A DNA stretch of 64,000 nucleotides from NCBI GenBank assembly GCA_023402395.1, contig JAEYGI010000010.1, positions 1 through 64,000 of the forward strand, read 5' to 3'. Below are positions 1 to 6,895 of this stretch, one piece after another. Below the pieces are notes generated by a model that ran no database searches, had not been told where the DNA came from, and saw only the letters and a program-made list of their open reading frames with translations. The DNA comes from Bacillota bacterium. Its GTDB lineage: Bacteria > Bacillota > UBA4882 > UBA8346. Numbering within the stretch: the stretch's first letter is position 1; the number at the start of each line of letters is the position of its first letter. Made by a program: the position numbers and the translations under genes.

Positions 1-127
1 CAAAAGCGAGGAGTTCTAGGCGCGACCGAGCGAGAACCGGAGCCGTACTCAATGTACGGTGAGGATCGCAGCGACCGAGCAACGACGAAATCCGACGCTT
101 TTCACGGCGCATCAACCAATCCGGCAA
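1..127 (+). repeat. Repeat family A, copy 1 (cut by window start)
   Basis: This GC-rich block, from CAAAAGCGAGGAGTTCTAGG to CCAATCCGGCAA, recurs at 4620-4883 (inverted), 15208-15237 (fragment), 18121-18415 and 57020-57200. It includes a short hairpin CCGTAC-tcaat-GTACGG. An open frame runs through it into the next gene, but the same peptide appears wherever the repeat lies, so it is repeat sequence and not an N-terminus. Confidence 0.85.
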
Positions 128-318
128 TGTTTTCAACTCTGCATCATCTTTTCTTACTGCGCTATTTAATCCTTCCCAAAGTAAACGAGGATAAGAAAAA
201 TACTCTGAGTAAAAATCAACCATCTTCGGCCGAGGAAGGTTGGTTTTTTATGGCGAAAGGAAAACCGGGGAGCGCGGGCGAATTAGGATTGTATCAAAGA
301 ACGATTGAGGTGTTGCCG

Positions 319-1572
319 ATGGCGCGCGTTTGGTATCGATTGACCGGGCTGATCCTGGCCGTGCTGCTGGGCTCCTTCTCCACCGCCGGGGCGGCGGCGC
401 CGAAAGTCGAGATCTTCAGTTGGTGGACCGGCCGCGGGGAACAGGAAGGGCTGGCCACCTTGATCAAGGTCTTCCAGCGGAACTATCCTGGAATTGAGTT
501 GGTCAACGCCACCGTGGCCGGCGGGGGCGGCATTAACGCCAAGGCGGTACTGCAGACCCGGATGGTCGGCGGAACGCCGCCGGATTCCTTTCAAGTTCAC
601 GGCGGGGCGGAATTGATCGAATCCTACGTAAAGACCGGCATGATGGAGCCGATTACGGGATGGTTGGATCAATGGGGAATCCGGGACCGGTTCAATTCTC
701 AGCTGCTGGAGATGTGCAGCTATAAGGGGGAGGTTTACTCCATTCCCCTCAATGTGCACCGGGGGAACGTATTGTGGTATAACAAGGCTTTGCTCAAAAA
801 GTACCGTATCCAGCCACCGGATTCGCTGGACAGCCTGTTAAAAGCGTGCCAGACGCTTCAAAGCCACGGTATCACCCCGCTGGCCATGGGTGACCGAGAC
901 CAGTGGGAAGCGACTCAGATTTTTGAAACCATCCTGGCCATCACTTTGGGACCAGCCAAGTATAACGGGCTCTGGAACGGCAGGACCTCGTTCAAGGATC
1001 CCGGGATTGCGGTAGCCCTGGAAAAATTCAAGCAATTGATGAAGTATGTCAATAAGAATCATGCCTCGCTGATCTGGCAGGACGCCACCAAAATGGTTTA
1101 TGAGGGGAAAGCGGTCTTTAACGTAATGGGGGACTGGGCCGAAGGATACTTCAAAACCTTGGGCTGGCGGCCGGGCATCGAATTCGGCTGGGCCCCCTTA
1201 TGCGGAGCCGGAGGCAATTTCATGGTGATCACCGATACTTTCGGGTTGCCCAAGGGCGCACCGCACCGCGACGCCGCCCTGGCCTGGCTGAAGACGGTGG
1301 CGTCGGTGCAGGGGCAGGACGCGTTCAATCCGGTCAAAGGCTCGATTCCGTCGCGGCTTGATGCCCGCCAGAAACATTATGATCCTTATCTTCGCGCTTC
1401 CATGGCCGATTTCGCCAAACTGACACTGACTCCCTCGATCGCGCACGGTTCGGCGGCGTCGACCGGATTTTCCGGCGCCCTCGATGAGCTGCTGAATATC
1501 TACCTTTCCGACGGCGATACCCGGAACGCCTTGCGCAATTTGCAGTCGGCGGCCAGGGACTATTTGGAGTGA
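319..1572 (+). CDS. Extracellular solute-binding protein, sugar ABC transporter
   Basis: A 417-residue family 1 extracellular solute-binding protein that would capture a sugar outside the membrane and hand it to ABC permeases. The N-terminus has a basic stretch, a hydrophobic core (about residues 8-25) and an AAA-type cleavage region without a lipobox cysteine. The mature protein opens with the typical strand around EIFSWWT and ends in helices characteristic of the family. The start at 319 is chosen because GAGGTG lies at 307-312, 6 bases upstream; the longer open frame from 52 reads through repeat A. No permease gene follows, so it is either the last gene of an operon that begins before the window or an orphan. 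The ligand cannot be told from sequence. Confidence 0.9.
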   Translation: MARVWYRLTGLILAVLLGSFSTAGAAAPKVEIFSWWTGRGEQEGLATLIKVFQRNYPGIELVNATVAGGGGINAKAVLQTRMVGGTPPDSFQVHGGAELIESYVKTGMMEPITGWLDQWGIRDRFNSQLLEMCSYKGEVYSIPLNVHRGNVLWYNKALLKKYRIQPPDSLDSLLKACQTLQSHGITPLAMGDRDQWEATQIFETILAITLGPAKYNGLWNGRTSFKDPGIAVALEKFKQLMKYVNKNHASLIWQDATKMVYEGKAVFNVMGDWAEGYFKTLGWRPGIEFGWAPLCGAGGNFMVITDTFGLPKGAPHRDAALAWLKTVASVQGQDAFNPVKGSIPSRLDARQKHYDPYLRASMADFAKLTLTPSIAHGSAASTGFSGALDELLNIYLSDGDTRNALRNLQSAARDYLE

Positions 1573-1689
1573 CGGTGGAGCCGGGCGACGGTTTAAATAT
1601 ATCGGGTCCGCCGCAACTGATTCGGAGCATCGATTGGTTGACCCGGAAGGCGGATCAGATCAGTTGAGCGTAGGCATACAGTTAATCCG

Positions 1690-1728
1690 AGGCTCGCTGT
1701 GGATGTGCAGCGGGTCTTTTTATTTTTT
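1690..1728 (+). terminator. Rho-independent terminator
   Basis: A 10-bp stem (AGGCTCGCTG / CAGCGGGTCT, with two G-U pairs) and an 8-base loop is followed by a T-rich run. It would end transcription of the solute-binding protein gene. Confidence 0.75.
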
Positions 1729-1810
1729 CCGGGGTGTGTCTGAACAGACATCGCCCCCTCCTCTATTTCCCCTTTTGACGGCGGTTAGTTCTTCTTAAGT
1801 CTAAATATAG

Positions 1811-1881
1811 TTAGGTACCTAAAAGTTTTCATTGACATCTGCATGGTATGGTGATAAATTTAAATCAAGTTAGGTACCTAA
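1811..1881 (+). promoter_or_regulatory. Promoter framed by two DtxR-like palindromic operators
   Basis: The perfect 12-bp palindrome TTAGGTACCTAA occurs twice, at 1811-1822 and 1870-1881. Between them lies TTGACA (1832-1837) and, 17 bases on, TAAATT (1855-1860). The palindrome resembles the TTAGG...CCTAA half-sites of DtxR/IdeR-type operators, and a DtxR-type repressor is the second gene downstream, so metal-dependent autoregulation is the simplest reading (inference). The MarR protein encoded first is the alternative binder. Confidence 0.75.
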
Positions 1882-1917
1882 TTAAATTTTATTCAAATGA
1901 ATGAAAGGAATTATCCA

Positions 1918-2478
1918 ATGATAGTTACTAATTCTGATTTATCCGCATCATTGCACCGGCTGACCCGGCTGATGCACCGGATGGCGCATCAAACCCGGCC
2001 CCGCCGGCAAGGACTTTATCACGGCCAGGCCCATTTGTTGCTGCATATTTCCCAAAACGACGGGGTGGTGCAGCGGGATCTGGCGGAGCAGTTGGATGTG
2101 CGTCCGTCTTCCCTCACCGAAATGCTGGTCAAAATGGAACAACTGGGCTTGGTGCAGCGCCGGCCGGACGAGAACGATCAGCGGTTGCTCCGGATTTACT
2201 TGACCGAGGCGGGCCAGGAGGCCGCCGCCGAATTGCTTGGGACCGTCAATGACTGGAATGGAACGCTTTTTGACTGTCTGGACCCGACGGAGCGCGAACA
2301 ATTGCAGGCGATCCTGGCTAAGCTGGCCGCCAACCTGGAGACGCTGGAGGGCACCGGGGCCGGCGAGGGCGAACGATGGGGGTGGCGCGAAGGCCATCAT
2401 CACGGGCCGGTCGGCGCTGATCATTCCGGATGCGGTCATCACGGCCGATGCGGCCGCCACCACCGGCACCATGACTAA
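1918..2478 (+). CDS. MarR-family regulator with His/Cys-rich C-terminal tail
   Basis: A 186-residue MarR-type winged-helix repressor. The core (about residues 5-140) has the MarR winged helix including the RPSSLTEMLVKMEQLGLVQR recognition region and the DxRxxxxxLT-like wing (DENDQRLLRIYLT). After a normal MarR end the protein carries an extra tail very rich in histidine with two cysteines (GHHHG, HSGCGHHGRCGRHH), which should bind transition metal. The start at 1918 is preferred over ATG 1897 because AAAGGA (1904-1909) sits 8 bases before it. It lies behind the double TTAGGTACCTAA promoter and 39 bases ahead of the DtxR-type gene, so the pair is probably one metal-responsive operon. A role as metal sensor or store is inferred. 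Confidence 0.85.
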   Translation: MIVTNSDLSASLHRLTRLMHRMAHQTRPRRQGLYHGQAHLLLHISQNDGVVQRDLAEQLDVRPSSLTEMLVKMEQLGLVQRRPDENDQRLLRIYLTEAGQEAAAELLGTVNDWNGTLFDCLDPTEREQLQAILAKLAANLETLEGTGAGEGERWGWREGHHHGPVGADHSGCGHHGRCGRHHRHHD

Positions 2479-2517
2479 ACGACGCGGTTTCAATCCGCCG
2501 GGAAAGGAGCGGGCTTG

Positions 2518-2907
2518 ATGGCGGAAGAGACGGCTTTGACCCAGTCCCTGGAGAATTATTTGGAAGCGATCTTCTTATTAGAGCGGCAACTGGACACGGT
2601 CCGGATCACTGATATCACCGAGGCGCTGCAAATCTCCAAACCCAGTGTGAACCGGGCCATCAATGTTTTGAAAAAAACCGGGCTGTTGGAACACGAACAT
2701 TACGGCACGGTCTCCCTGACCGAGGCGGGGCGGGCCATCGCCCGGAACATCGCGGCCAAGCACATGCTGTTGAAGCGGTTTTTAATCCAGCGGTTGAAAG
2801 TTCATCCGGAGGTGGCCGAAAAAGAGGCCTGCGAGATGGAGCACGTGGTCAGCCAAAATACCATCGAGAAGTTGTCCGCTTATCTGGGGGACGAGAGCGT
2901 CGATTGA
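2518..2907 (+). CDS. DtxR-family metal-dependent repressor (short form)
   Basis: A 129-residue protein consisting of the DtxR/MntR winged helix (about 1-65) and dimerisation/metal-binding domain (65-129), lacking the SH3-like third domain, as in MntR. The metal site reads CEMEH, matching the Cys102-x2-Glu105-His106 arrangement of DtxR, and KHMLL supplies the His equivalent to MntR H77. The N-terminal ligand position (Met10 in DtxR, Asp8 in MntR) is Asn here, in LENYLEAI. Cysteine at the key site favours an iron-type rather than manganese-type sensor (inference from the families). Start 2518 is set by GGAAAGGAG at 2501-2509. No feoAB or other transporter follows; its targets may lie elsewhere. 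Confidence 0.88.
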   Translation: MAEETALTQSLENYLEAIFLLERQLDTVRITDITEALQISKPSVNRAINVLKKTGLLEHEHYGTVSLTEAGRAIARNIAAKHMLLKRFLIQRLKVHPEVAEKEACEMEHVVSQNTIEKLSAYLGDESVD

Positions 2908-2944
2908 GCCGCTCCCGGTTGAGGCAGACTGTCGTATCAGGATG

Positions 2945-3290
2945 GTTGTCCCCGGAGGCATCGGTTACTCTTCCCTTATAGGCATGTCATAAGGGATTGT
3001 AGATAAAGGGAAACGCATGTTATGAGCGTGATGGAGACCACAAGCAACCCCTCTCCCGGCCTCTCCCCGACGATCAATTTTCAATGTGCCGGTTCGACGG
3101 GGAGAGGTGAATCGACTGAAACCGGGCCCTATTTTTGGGCTTTCAATCAGGGCATTCAAAGCGTAAGTTTCAAGCTCCGTCATCCCTCTCCGTGAATCTG
3201 CTTCACTACAGCCGCAGCGCCGGAGAGGGCCGGGGTGAGGTCGAATTTTGGCATCTCGACTTTTCCTCATATTGGACATTCCTCATGACG
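2945..3290. repeat. Diverged copy of repeat family B, with inverted blocks
   Basis: This intergenic stretch has the hallmark of family B: facing blocks CTCTCCCCGACG / CGACGGGGAGAGG and CTCTCCG / CGGAGAGGG separated by phrases such as GAATCGACTGAAAC. The clear CAATGTC ends of other copies are not seen here, so it is probably decayed. No gene is supported between 2908 and 3423. Confidence 0.5.
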
Positions 3291-3423
3291 TAATCCCCGC
3301 AGTTAACAATTTTAGGGCGCTCTTCACCCAGAATCGGCAGGATGTTTGACATTCGCCCCGCCGTGGACTATATTGTTGATAATGAGTTGATAATGATTCG
3401 AAGAGCGAAAAGGGGATGAGGCA

Positions 3424-4551
3424 ATGACGGCGGATATCAGAATCAGCGGCGGGACGGTGATCGATCCGGAGCGCGGGATTTACGGGCCGGGGGAGATTGC
3501 GATCAAGGGCAACCGGATCGTGGATTCCGGGGAGGGGGCGGAGCGGGTTATCGACGCCACGGGGTGCCTGGTGGTGCCGGGGCTGATTGACTTTCACGCC
3601 CATCTGTTCCCCGGCGGCACGGAGATTGGGGTGGATCCCGATCTTGCGCTGCTGCCGTTGGGCGTAACCAGCGCGGTGGATGCCGGCAGTTGCGGGAGCG
3701 CCAATTACGAGAGCTTTTGGCGGTCCATGGTTCCAACCAGCCGGGTGCGTATCTTCGGGCTGTTGAACGTCAGTCCGGGGGGGCAGGTGGTAGCCGGGTG
3801 TCCCGAGCCGGTGGACCCGCGCTGTTTCGATGAGTCGGGGAGCCGGGCGTTGCTGGAACGGTATCCGGGGCAGTTGCTCGGGCTCAAGATCCGGATCTCC
3901 CGGGAGATCGTCGGCGAGTTGGGGGTCGAGCCCTTAAAAGCCGCCGTGGCTCTGGCCGGACGGCTGAACTGTCCGTTGGTGGTCCATACCACCAATCCGC
4001 CGGTGCCCGCCGAGGAGCTGGCCGCGTTGTTGCGGCCCGGGGATGTATTTTGCCATGCCCATCACGGCACCGGGGAGACGATCCTGGACGGAAGCGGCAA
4101 GGTCAGGAGCGGCGTCATCACGGCGCATGAGGCCGGGGTGGTGTTTGACGCGGCCAACGGCCGGGGCAATTTTTCGTTCGAGGTGGCGCGGCCCGCGGTG
4201 AGCCAGGGGTTTTTCCCGGACATCATCAGCAGCGATGTGGCGGCGCAGACCTTGTTCGGCGGGTTTGTCTTCGGGTTGCCGTGGGTGATGATGAAGTATC
4301 TGAATCTGGGGATGCCGCTGGAGCGGGTCATCGCGGCCTGCACCGCGGTTCCGGCGCGCTGGATGGGGCTGAGCGGGAAGATTGGGACGCTGGCGCCAGG
4401 GGCGTGGGCGGATGTGGCGATCTTCCGGCCGGCCCGGAAGCCGGTGCGGATCGCCGATAAGTTTGGGAACGAGGTGGCGGGGGAGCAGTGGCTGCTGCCG
4501 CAGCTCACGATCTGCGACGGCCGGATTGTCTTCCGGCAGATTGATTTTTAG
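3424..4551 (+). CDS. Amidohydrolase/deacetylase-family metallohydrolase
   Basis: A 375-residue cytoplasmic TIM-barrel amidohydrolase of the subgroup often called amidohydrolase/deacetylase family metallohydrolase. Visible metal-site elements are the HxH of strand 1 (DFHAHLFPGG, about residue 58), a candidate carboxylated lysine (LGLKIRIS), His on strand 5 (VVHTTN), His on strand 6 (CHAHHG) and Asp on strand 8 (ISSDVA). A beta-sandwich formed by both ends frames the barrel (ISGGTVIDPERG at the start, GTLAPGAWADVAIF near the end), as usual in the superfamily. AGGGGATGAGG just upstream supports the start. It stands alone between repeats, so no pathway is shown; substrates in this subgroup are mostly uncharacterised. 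Confidence 0.88.
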   Translation: MTADIRISGGTVIDPERGIYGPGEIAIKGNRIVDSGEGAERVIDATGCLVVPGLIDFHAHLFPGGTEIGVDPDLALLPLGVTSAVDAGSCGSANYESFWRSMVPTSRVRIFGLLNVSPGGQVVAGCPEPVDPRCFDESGSRALLERYPGQLLGLKIRISREIVGELGVEPLKAAVALAGRLNCPLVVHTTNPPVPAEELAALLRPGDVFCHAHHGTGETILDGSGKVRSGVITAHEAGVVFDAANGRGNFSFEVARPAVSQGFFPDIISSDVAAQTLFGGFVFGLPWVMMKYLNLGMPLERVIAACTAVPARWMGLSGKIGTLAPGAWADVAIFRPARKPVRIADKFGNEVAGEQWLLPQLTICDGRIVFRQIDF

Positions 4552-4619
4552 TACGATTTTAATGATTTTTGACAAGAGATTAAGTACATGAAAAGCAATG
4601 ACGAGAAGGGTTAAAAGAT

Positions 4620-4883
4620 TTGCCGGATTGGTTGATGCGCCGTGAAAAGCGTCGGATTTCGTCGTTGCTCGGTCGGTCCAGTCCTCACCGTACATTGAGT
4701 ACGGTTCCGGGCTTCCCTCGGTCGCGCCTAGAACTCCTCGCTTTTGACGACGCGAATGTAATTCTGTAAGTTCAAGCAATCCGGCAAGGCTCCTCCCGGC
4801 GCTGTTTGGGGCGAAGCGCCGGACAGTTGCCAAGTAACTGAAGATGGGTGGCCCTACTTGGCGTTGCAAAATCAAGTGACTTA
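4620..4883 (-). repeat. Repeat family A, copy 2 (inverted, full length)
   Basis: On the minus strand this reads from AAGTCACTTGATTTTGC through AACTGTCCGGCGC, CAGCGCCGGGA, CTTGCCGGATTG, TTGAACTTACA, GTCAAAAGCGAGGAGTTC and ends CCAATCCGGCAA, in the same order as the copy at 18121-18415. Its 3' end is followed by a conserved ATCTTTTAACCCTTCT-like tail. Confidence 0.85.
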
Positions 4884-4893
4884 GCATACATCG

Positions 4894-4925
4894 AAAGACC
4901 CCGGGTTCGGTGAACCGGGGTCTTT
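4894..4925 (+). terminator. Strong hairpin AAAGACCCCGG...CCGGGGTCTTT
   Basis: A near-perfect 14-bp stem with a short loop, symmetric enough to work as a terminator on either strand. It separates repeat A from the tandem array that follows. Confidence 0.6.
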
Positions 4926-5370
4926 GGCGTTAGGGGGCGCAACTGATCGGGGTCTTGGCGGAGTTGATCCGGGTGTTGGTGTAACTGATCCGAGGGGGCG
5001 ATCAGTTGATCGAGGGGTTGGATCGATTGGGAGCGGGGTCGCTGCAACTGGTGCGGTAGTCGCTCCAACTGATCGGAGTGCCGGATCGGTTGGAGCGGGT
5101 GTTGCTACAGATGGAAATATTAGAGGATCATTTGTAGCGGCGGTCGCTCCAGATGGAAATGTTGGAGCTTCATTTGTAGCGAGTGCCGCACCAGCTGATC
5201 GGGGTGTTGGATCAGTTGGTGCGGGTGTTGCTCTAGATGAGGGAAGGGCCGCACCAGATGATCGGGGAGTCGGATCAGTTGAGGCAGGGGTTGCTTTAGT
5301 TGATCGGGCAGCCGGATCGGCTGGGGATGGGGCCCGGTTAGGGCGGGGGGATTTGGGGCTGGGATTTTAG
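4926..5370. repeat. Degenerate 21-bp tandem repeat array T1
   Basis: About 21 successive units of exactly 21 bases, diverged from one another, alternating forms such as GCCGCACCAGCTGATCGGGG and GTTGGATCAGTTGGTGCGGG. An open frame of 148 codons exists only because the period is a multiple of three; it encodes low-complexity GVGSVGAG-like repeats and has no convincing start. The same unit pair recurs in the array at 52556. Confidence 0.8.
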
Positions 5371-5587
5371 GTCATAATAATACTTTGGGATAATAGAAAA
5401 GGTAGGATGGTAAAAAACAATTTAAGCTACTACTTTAACTGGGTCTTCTGTATCCAAAATTATACTCAGTATAGGAACTTTGAAATCTAAGGAAATAGTA
5501 TCTTAGGGTTCGATTTCTATTAATTTACCTAAGACATAGGTTGGAAATCAATTTAATAAAATCCTTTTTATTTTTAGGAGAGAAATC
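5371..5587. other. AT-rich leader of the defence island, no gene seen
   Basis: Base composition changes abruptly at about 5370, from the GC-rich array to AT-rich DNA. I see no supported gene between here and 5892; together with the promoter below this marks the left edge of the acquired segment. Confidence 0.6.
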
Positions 5588-5616
5588 TTGAATATACCGA
5601 ACATATGTTCTATAAT
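5588..5616 (+). promoter_or_regulatory. SOS-type promoter with LexA (DinR) box
   Basis: TTGAAT (5588-5593), a 17-base spacer and a perfect TATAAT (5611-5616) form a strong sigma-A promoter. Inside the spacer lies CGAACATATGTTCT (5598-5611), an almost exact match to the Gram-positive LexA/DinR consensus CGAACNNNNGTTCG. It points toward the ATPase/subtilase pair that starts at 5892, leaving a leader of roughly 270 bases with no ORF. DNA-damage induction of the pair is therefore inferred. Confidence 0.75.
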
Positions 5617-5891
5617 AACATTGAGGAACATATACTGAAATGTTGCACTGTTCGATAACAGGCGCCTATCGATATGTACCTTATTGACTGAAGAGCTTTA
5701 ATGTTTTTGAAATCTCCAGCGAATGTATTTGATTAGCAGGATAATCAAGAGTCGTTGGTGTATATCTATTTCCATATTAACTGTGTATGTGGAAAAATGA
5801 TAGTATTCCCTACCCAAATTAAAAAGTCTTTTAATAGAAGTAAAATTATTAGGAAAACTATTTGTATCAGTGAGAAACGAGATGATTATCA

Positions 5892-6881
5892 ATGAATGCC
5901 GATCTCTATAAAAGATTGTTTAGAGCAATTTTCTCGCAAGATATTGAGTCTTTAAAGAAAGTTGCCTGGCTTATTATAGAATATGAAAGAAATAACGGGC
6001 ATAATGTTCTTGCGGATTCGCTTGAGAAGATATCCAAACAAATGACTTTTAATAACAATAACAGCAAATTAAAAGATGATTTTAAAAATGATTTAACCAA
6101 GCTTCCAGTTACAAAACGGGATAATGCACCGTTGGTCTCTTTTACTCCTAAGGAACAATTAAAGCATCATATGATCTTACCTAAGGAAACTGAGGAACGA
6201 CTTTTAAGGATTGAGAATGAGTTTACAGCTAGAGAACGTCTTTCTAAATACAATTTGTATCCGCGAAGAAAGATATTATTATATGGTCCTCCTGGTTGTG
6301 GAAAAACACTAAGCGCAGAAAGACTTGCATGGAATCTTGGATTACCTCTCCTTAAGGTGCGATTTGATTCCTTAATTTCTTCATATTTTGGAGAATCAGC
6401 ATCAAATCTAAGAAGTGTTTTTGAGTATAGTAAAAAAGAACCTGTTGTTCTATTGCTGGATGAATGTGACTTTATTGCGAAATCAAGGGTTATAATGCAG
6501 GATGTTGGTGAAGTACCACGAATAGTTAATATGTTACTTTTGTTATTAGACGAATATGATTCACCTGGACTAGTTATTGCTACAACTAATTTGAAAGTAA
6601 CTCTTGATGAAGCTTTATTTAGGCGTTTTGATGATATAATTGAGATTACCCTTCCAACTGAGAGTCAAATTAAAGAACTTCTTTTATTAACATTATCTAC
6701 CATGAGAATTAGTTCAGATGTTGATTGGGTCGAATTTTCTCAAAAGTTAAAAGGACACTCATATGCAAGTGTCGTTGCAATAGCTCAAAACTCTGCAAAA
6801 AGCTGTGTTTTAGAAGGACTAAAAATAATAGAAAATAGGCATTTAGAAAATGCTTTGAGTGAAATCACAATGAAATTTTAG
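5892..6881 (+). CDS. ietA: IetA-like AAA+ ATPase of a protease-based defence pair
   Basis: A 329-residue single-ring AAA+ ATPase. After an alpha-helical N-terminal region (1-90) the module shows Walker A GPPGCGKT (132-139), Walker B VVLLLDECD (185-193), sensor 1 ATTN (230-233) and an arginine finger in LFRRFDD (242-248). With the S8 protease 14 bases downstream it matches the two-gene organisation of IetAS, first described as a plasmid stability pair and later shown to protect against phage. The ATPase presumably holds the protease inactive or delivers substrates to it (inference). Codon use is AT-rich, unlike the flanking chromosome, consistent with transfer. The gene symbol is by analogy only. 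Confidence 0.75.
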   Translation: MNADLYKRLFRAIFSQDIESLKKVAWLIIEYERNNGHNVLADSLEKISKQMTFNNNNSKLKDDFKNDLTKLPVTKRDNAPLVSFTPKEQLKHHMILPKETEERLLRIENEFTARERLSKYNLYPRRKILLYGPPGCGKTLSAERLAWNLGLPLLKVRFDSLISSYFGESASNLRSVFEYSKKEPVVLLLDECDFIAKSRVIMQDVGEVPRIVNMLLLLLDEYDSPGLVIATTNLKVTLDEALFRRFDDIIEITLPTESQIKELLLLTLSTMRISSDVDWVEFSQKLKGHSYASVVAIAQNSAKSCVLEGLKIIENRHLENALSEITMKF

Positions 6882-6895
6882 ATGGTGGTGATACT

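Noticed and set aside
52..318. N-terminal extension of the first solute-binding protein
   Set aside because: The first residues are translated repeat A, found again at unrelated loci; the start at 319 has a ribosome binding site and a signal peptide.
3934..4887. 317-codon minus-strand open frame opposite the amidohydrolase gene
   Set aside because: It is antisense to a well-supported gene, continues through repeat A, and encodes an Arg/Pro-rich sequence typical of GC-rich shadow frames.
4924..5370. 148-codon open frame rich in GVGSVGAG-like repeats
   Set aside because: The frame is open only because the 21-bp array period is a multiple of three; there is no ribosome binding site and units diverge without protecting codons.
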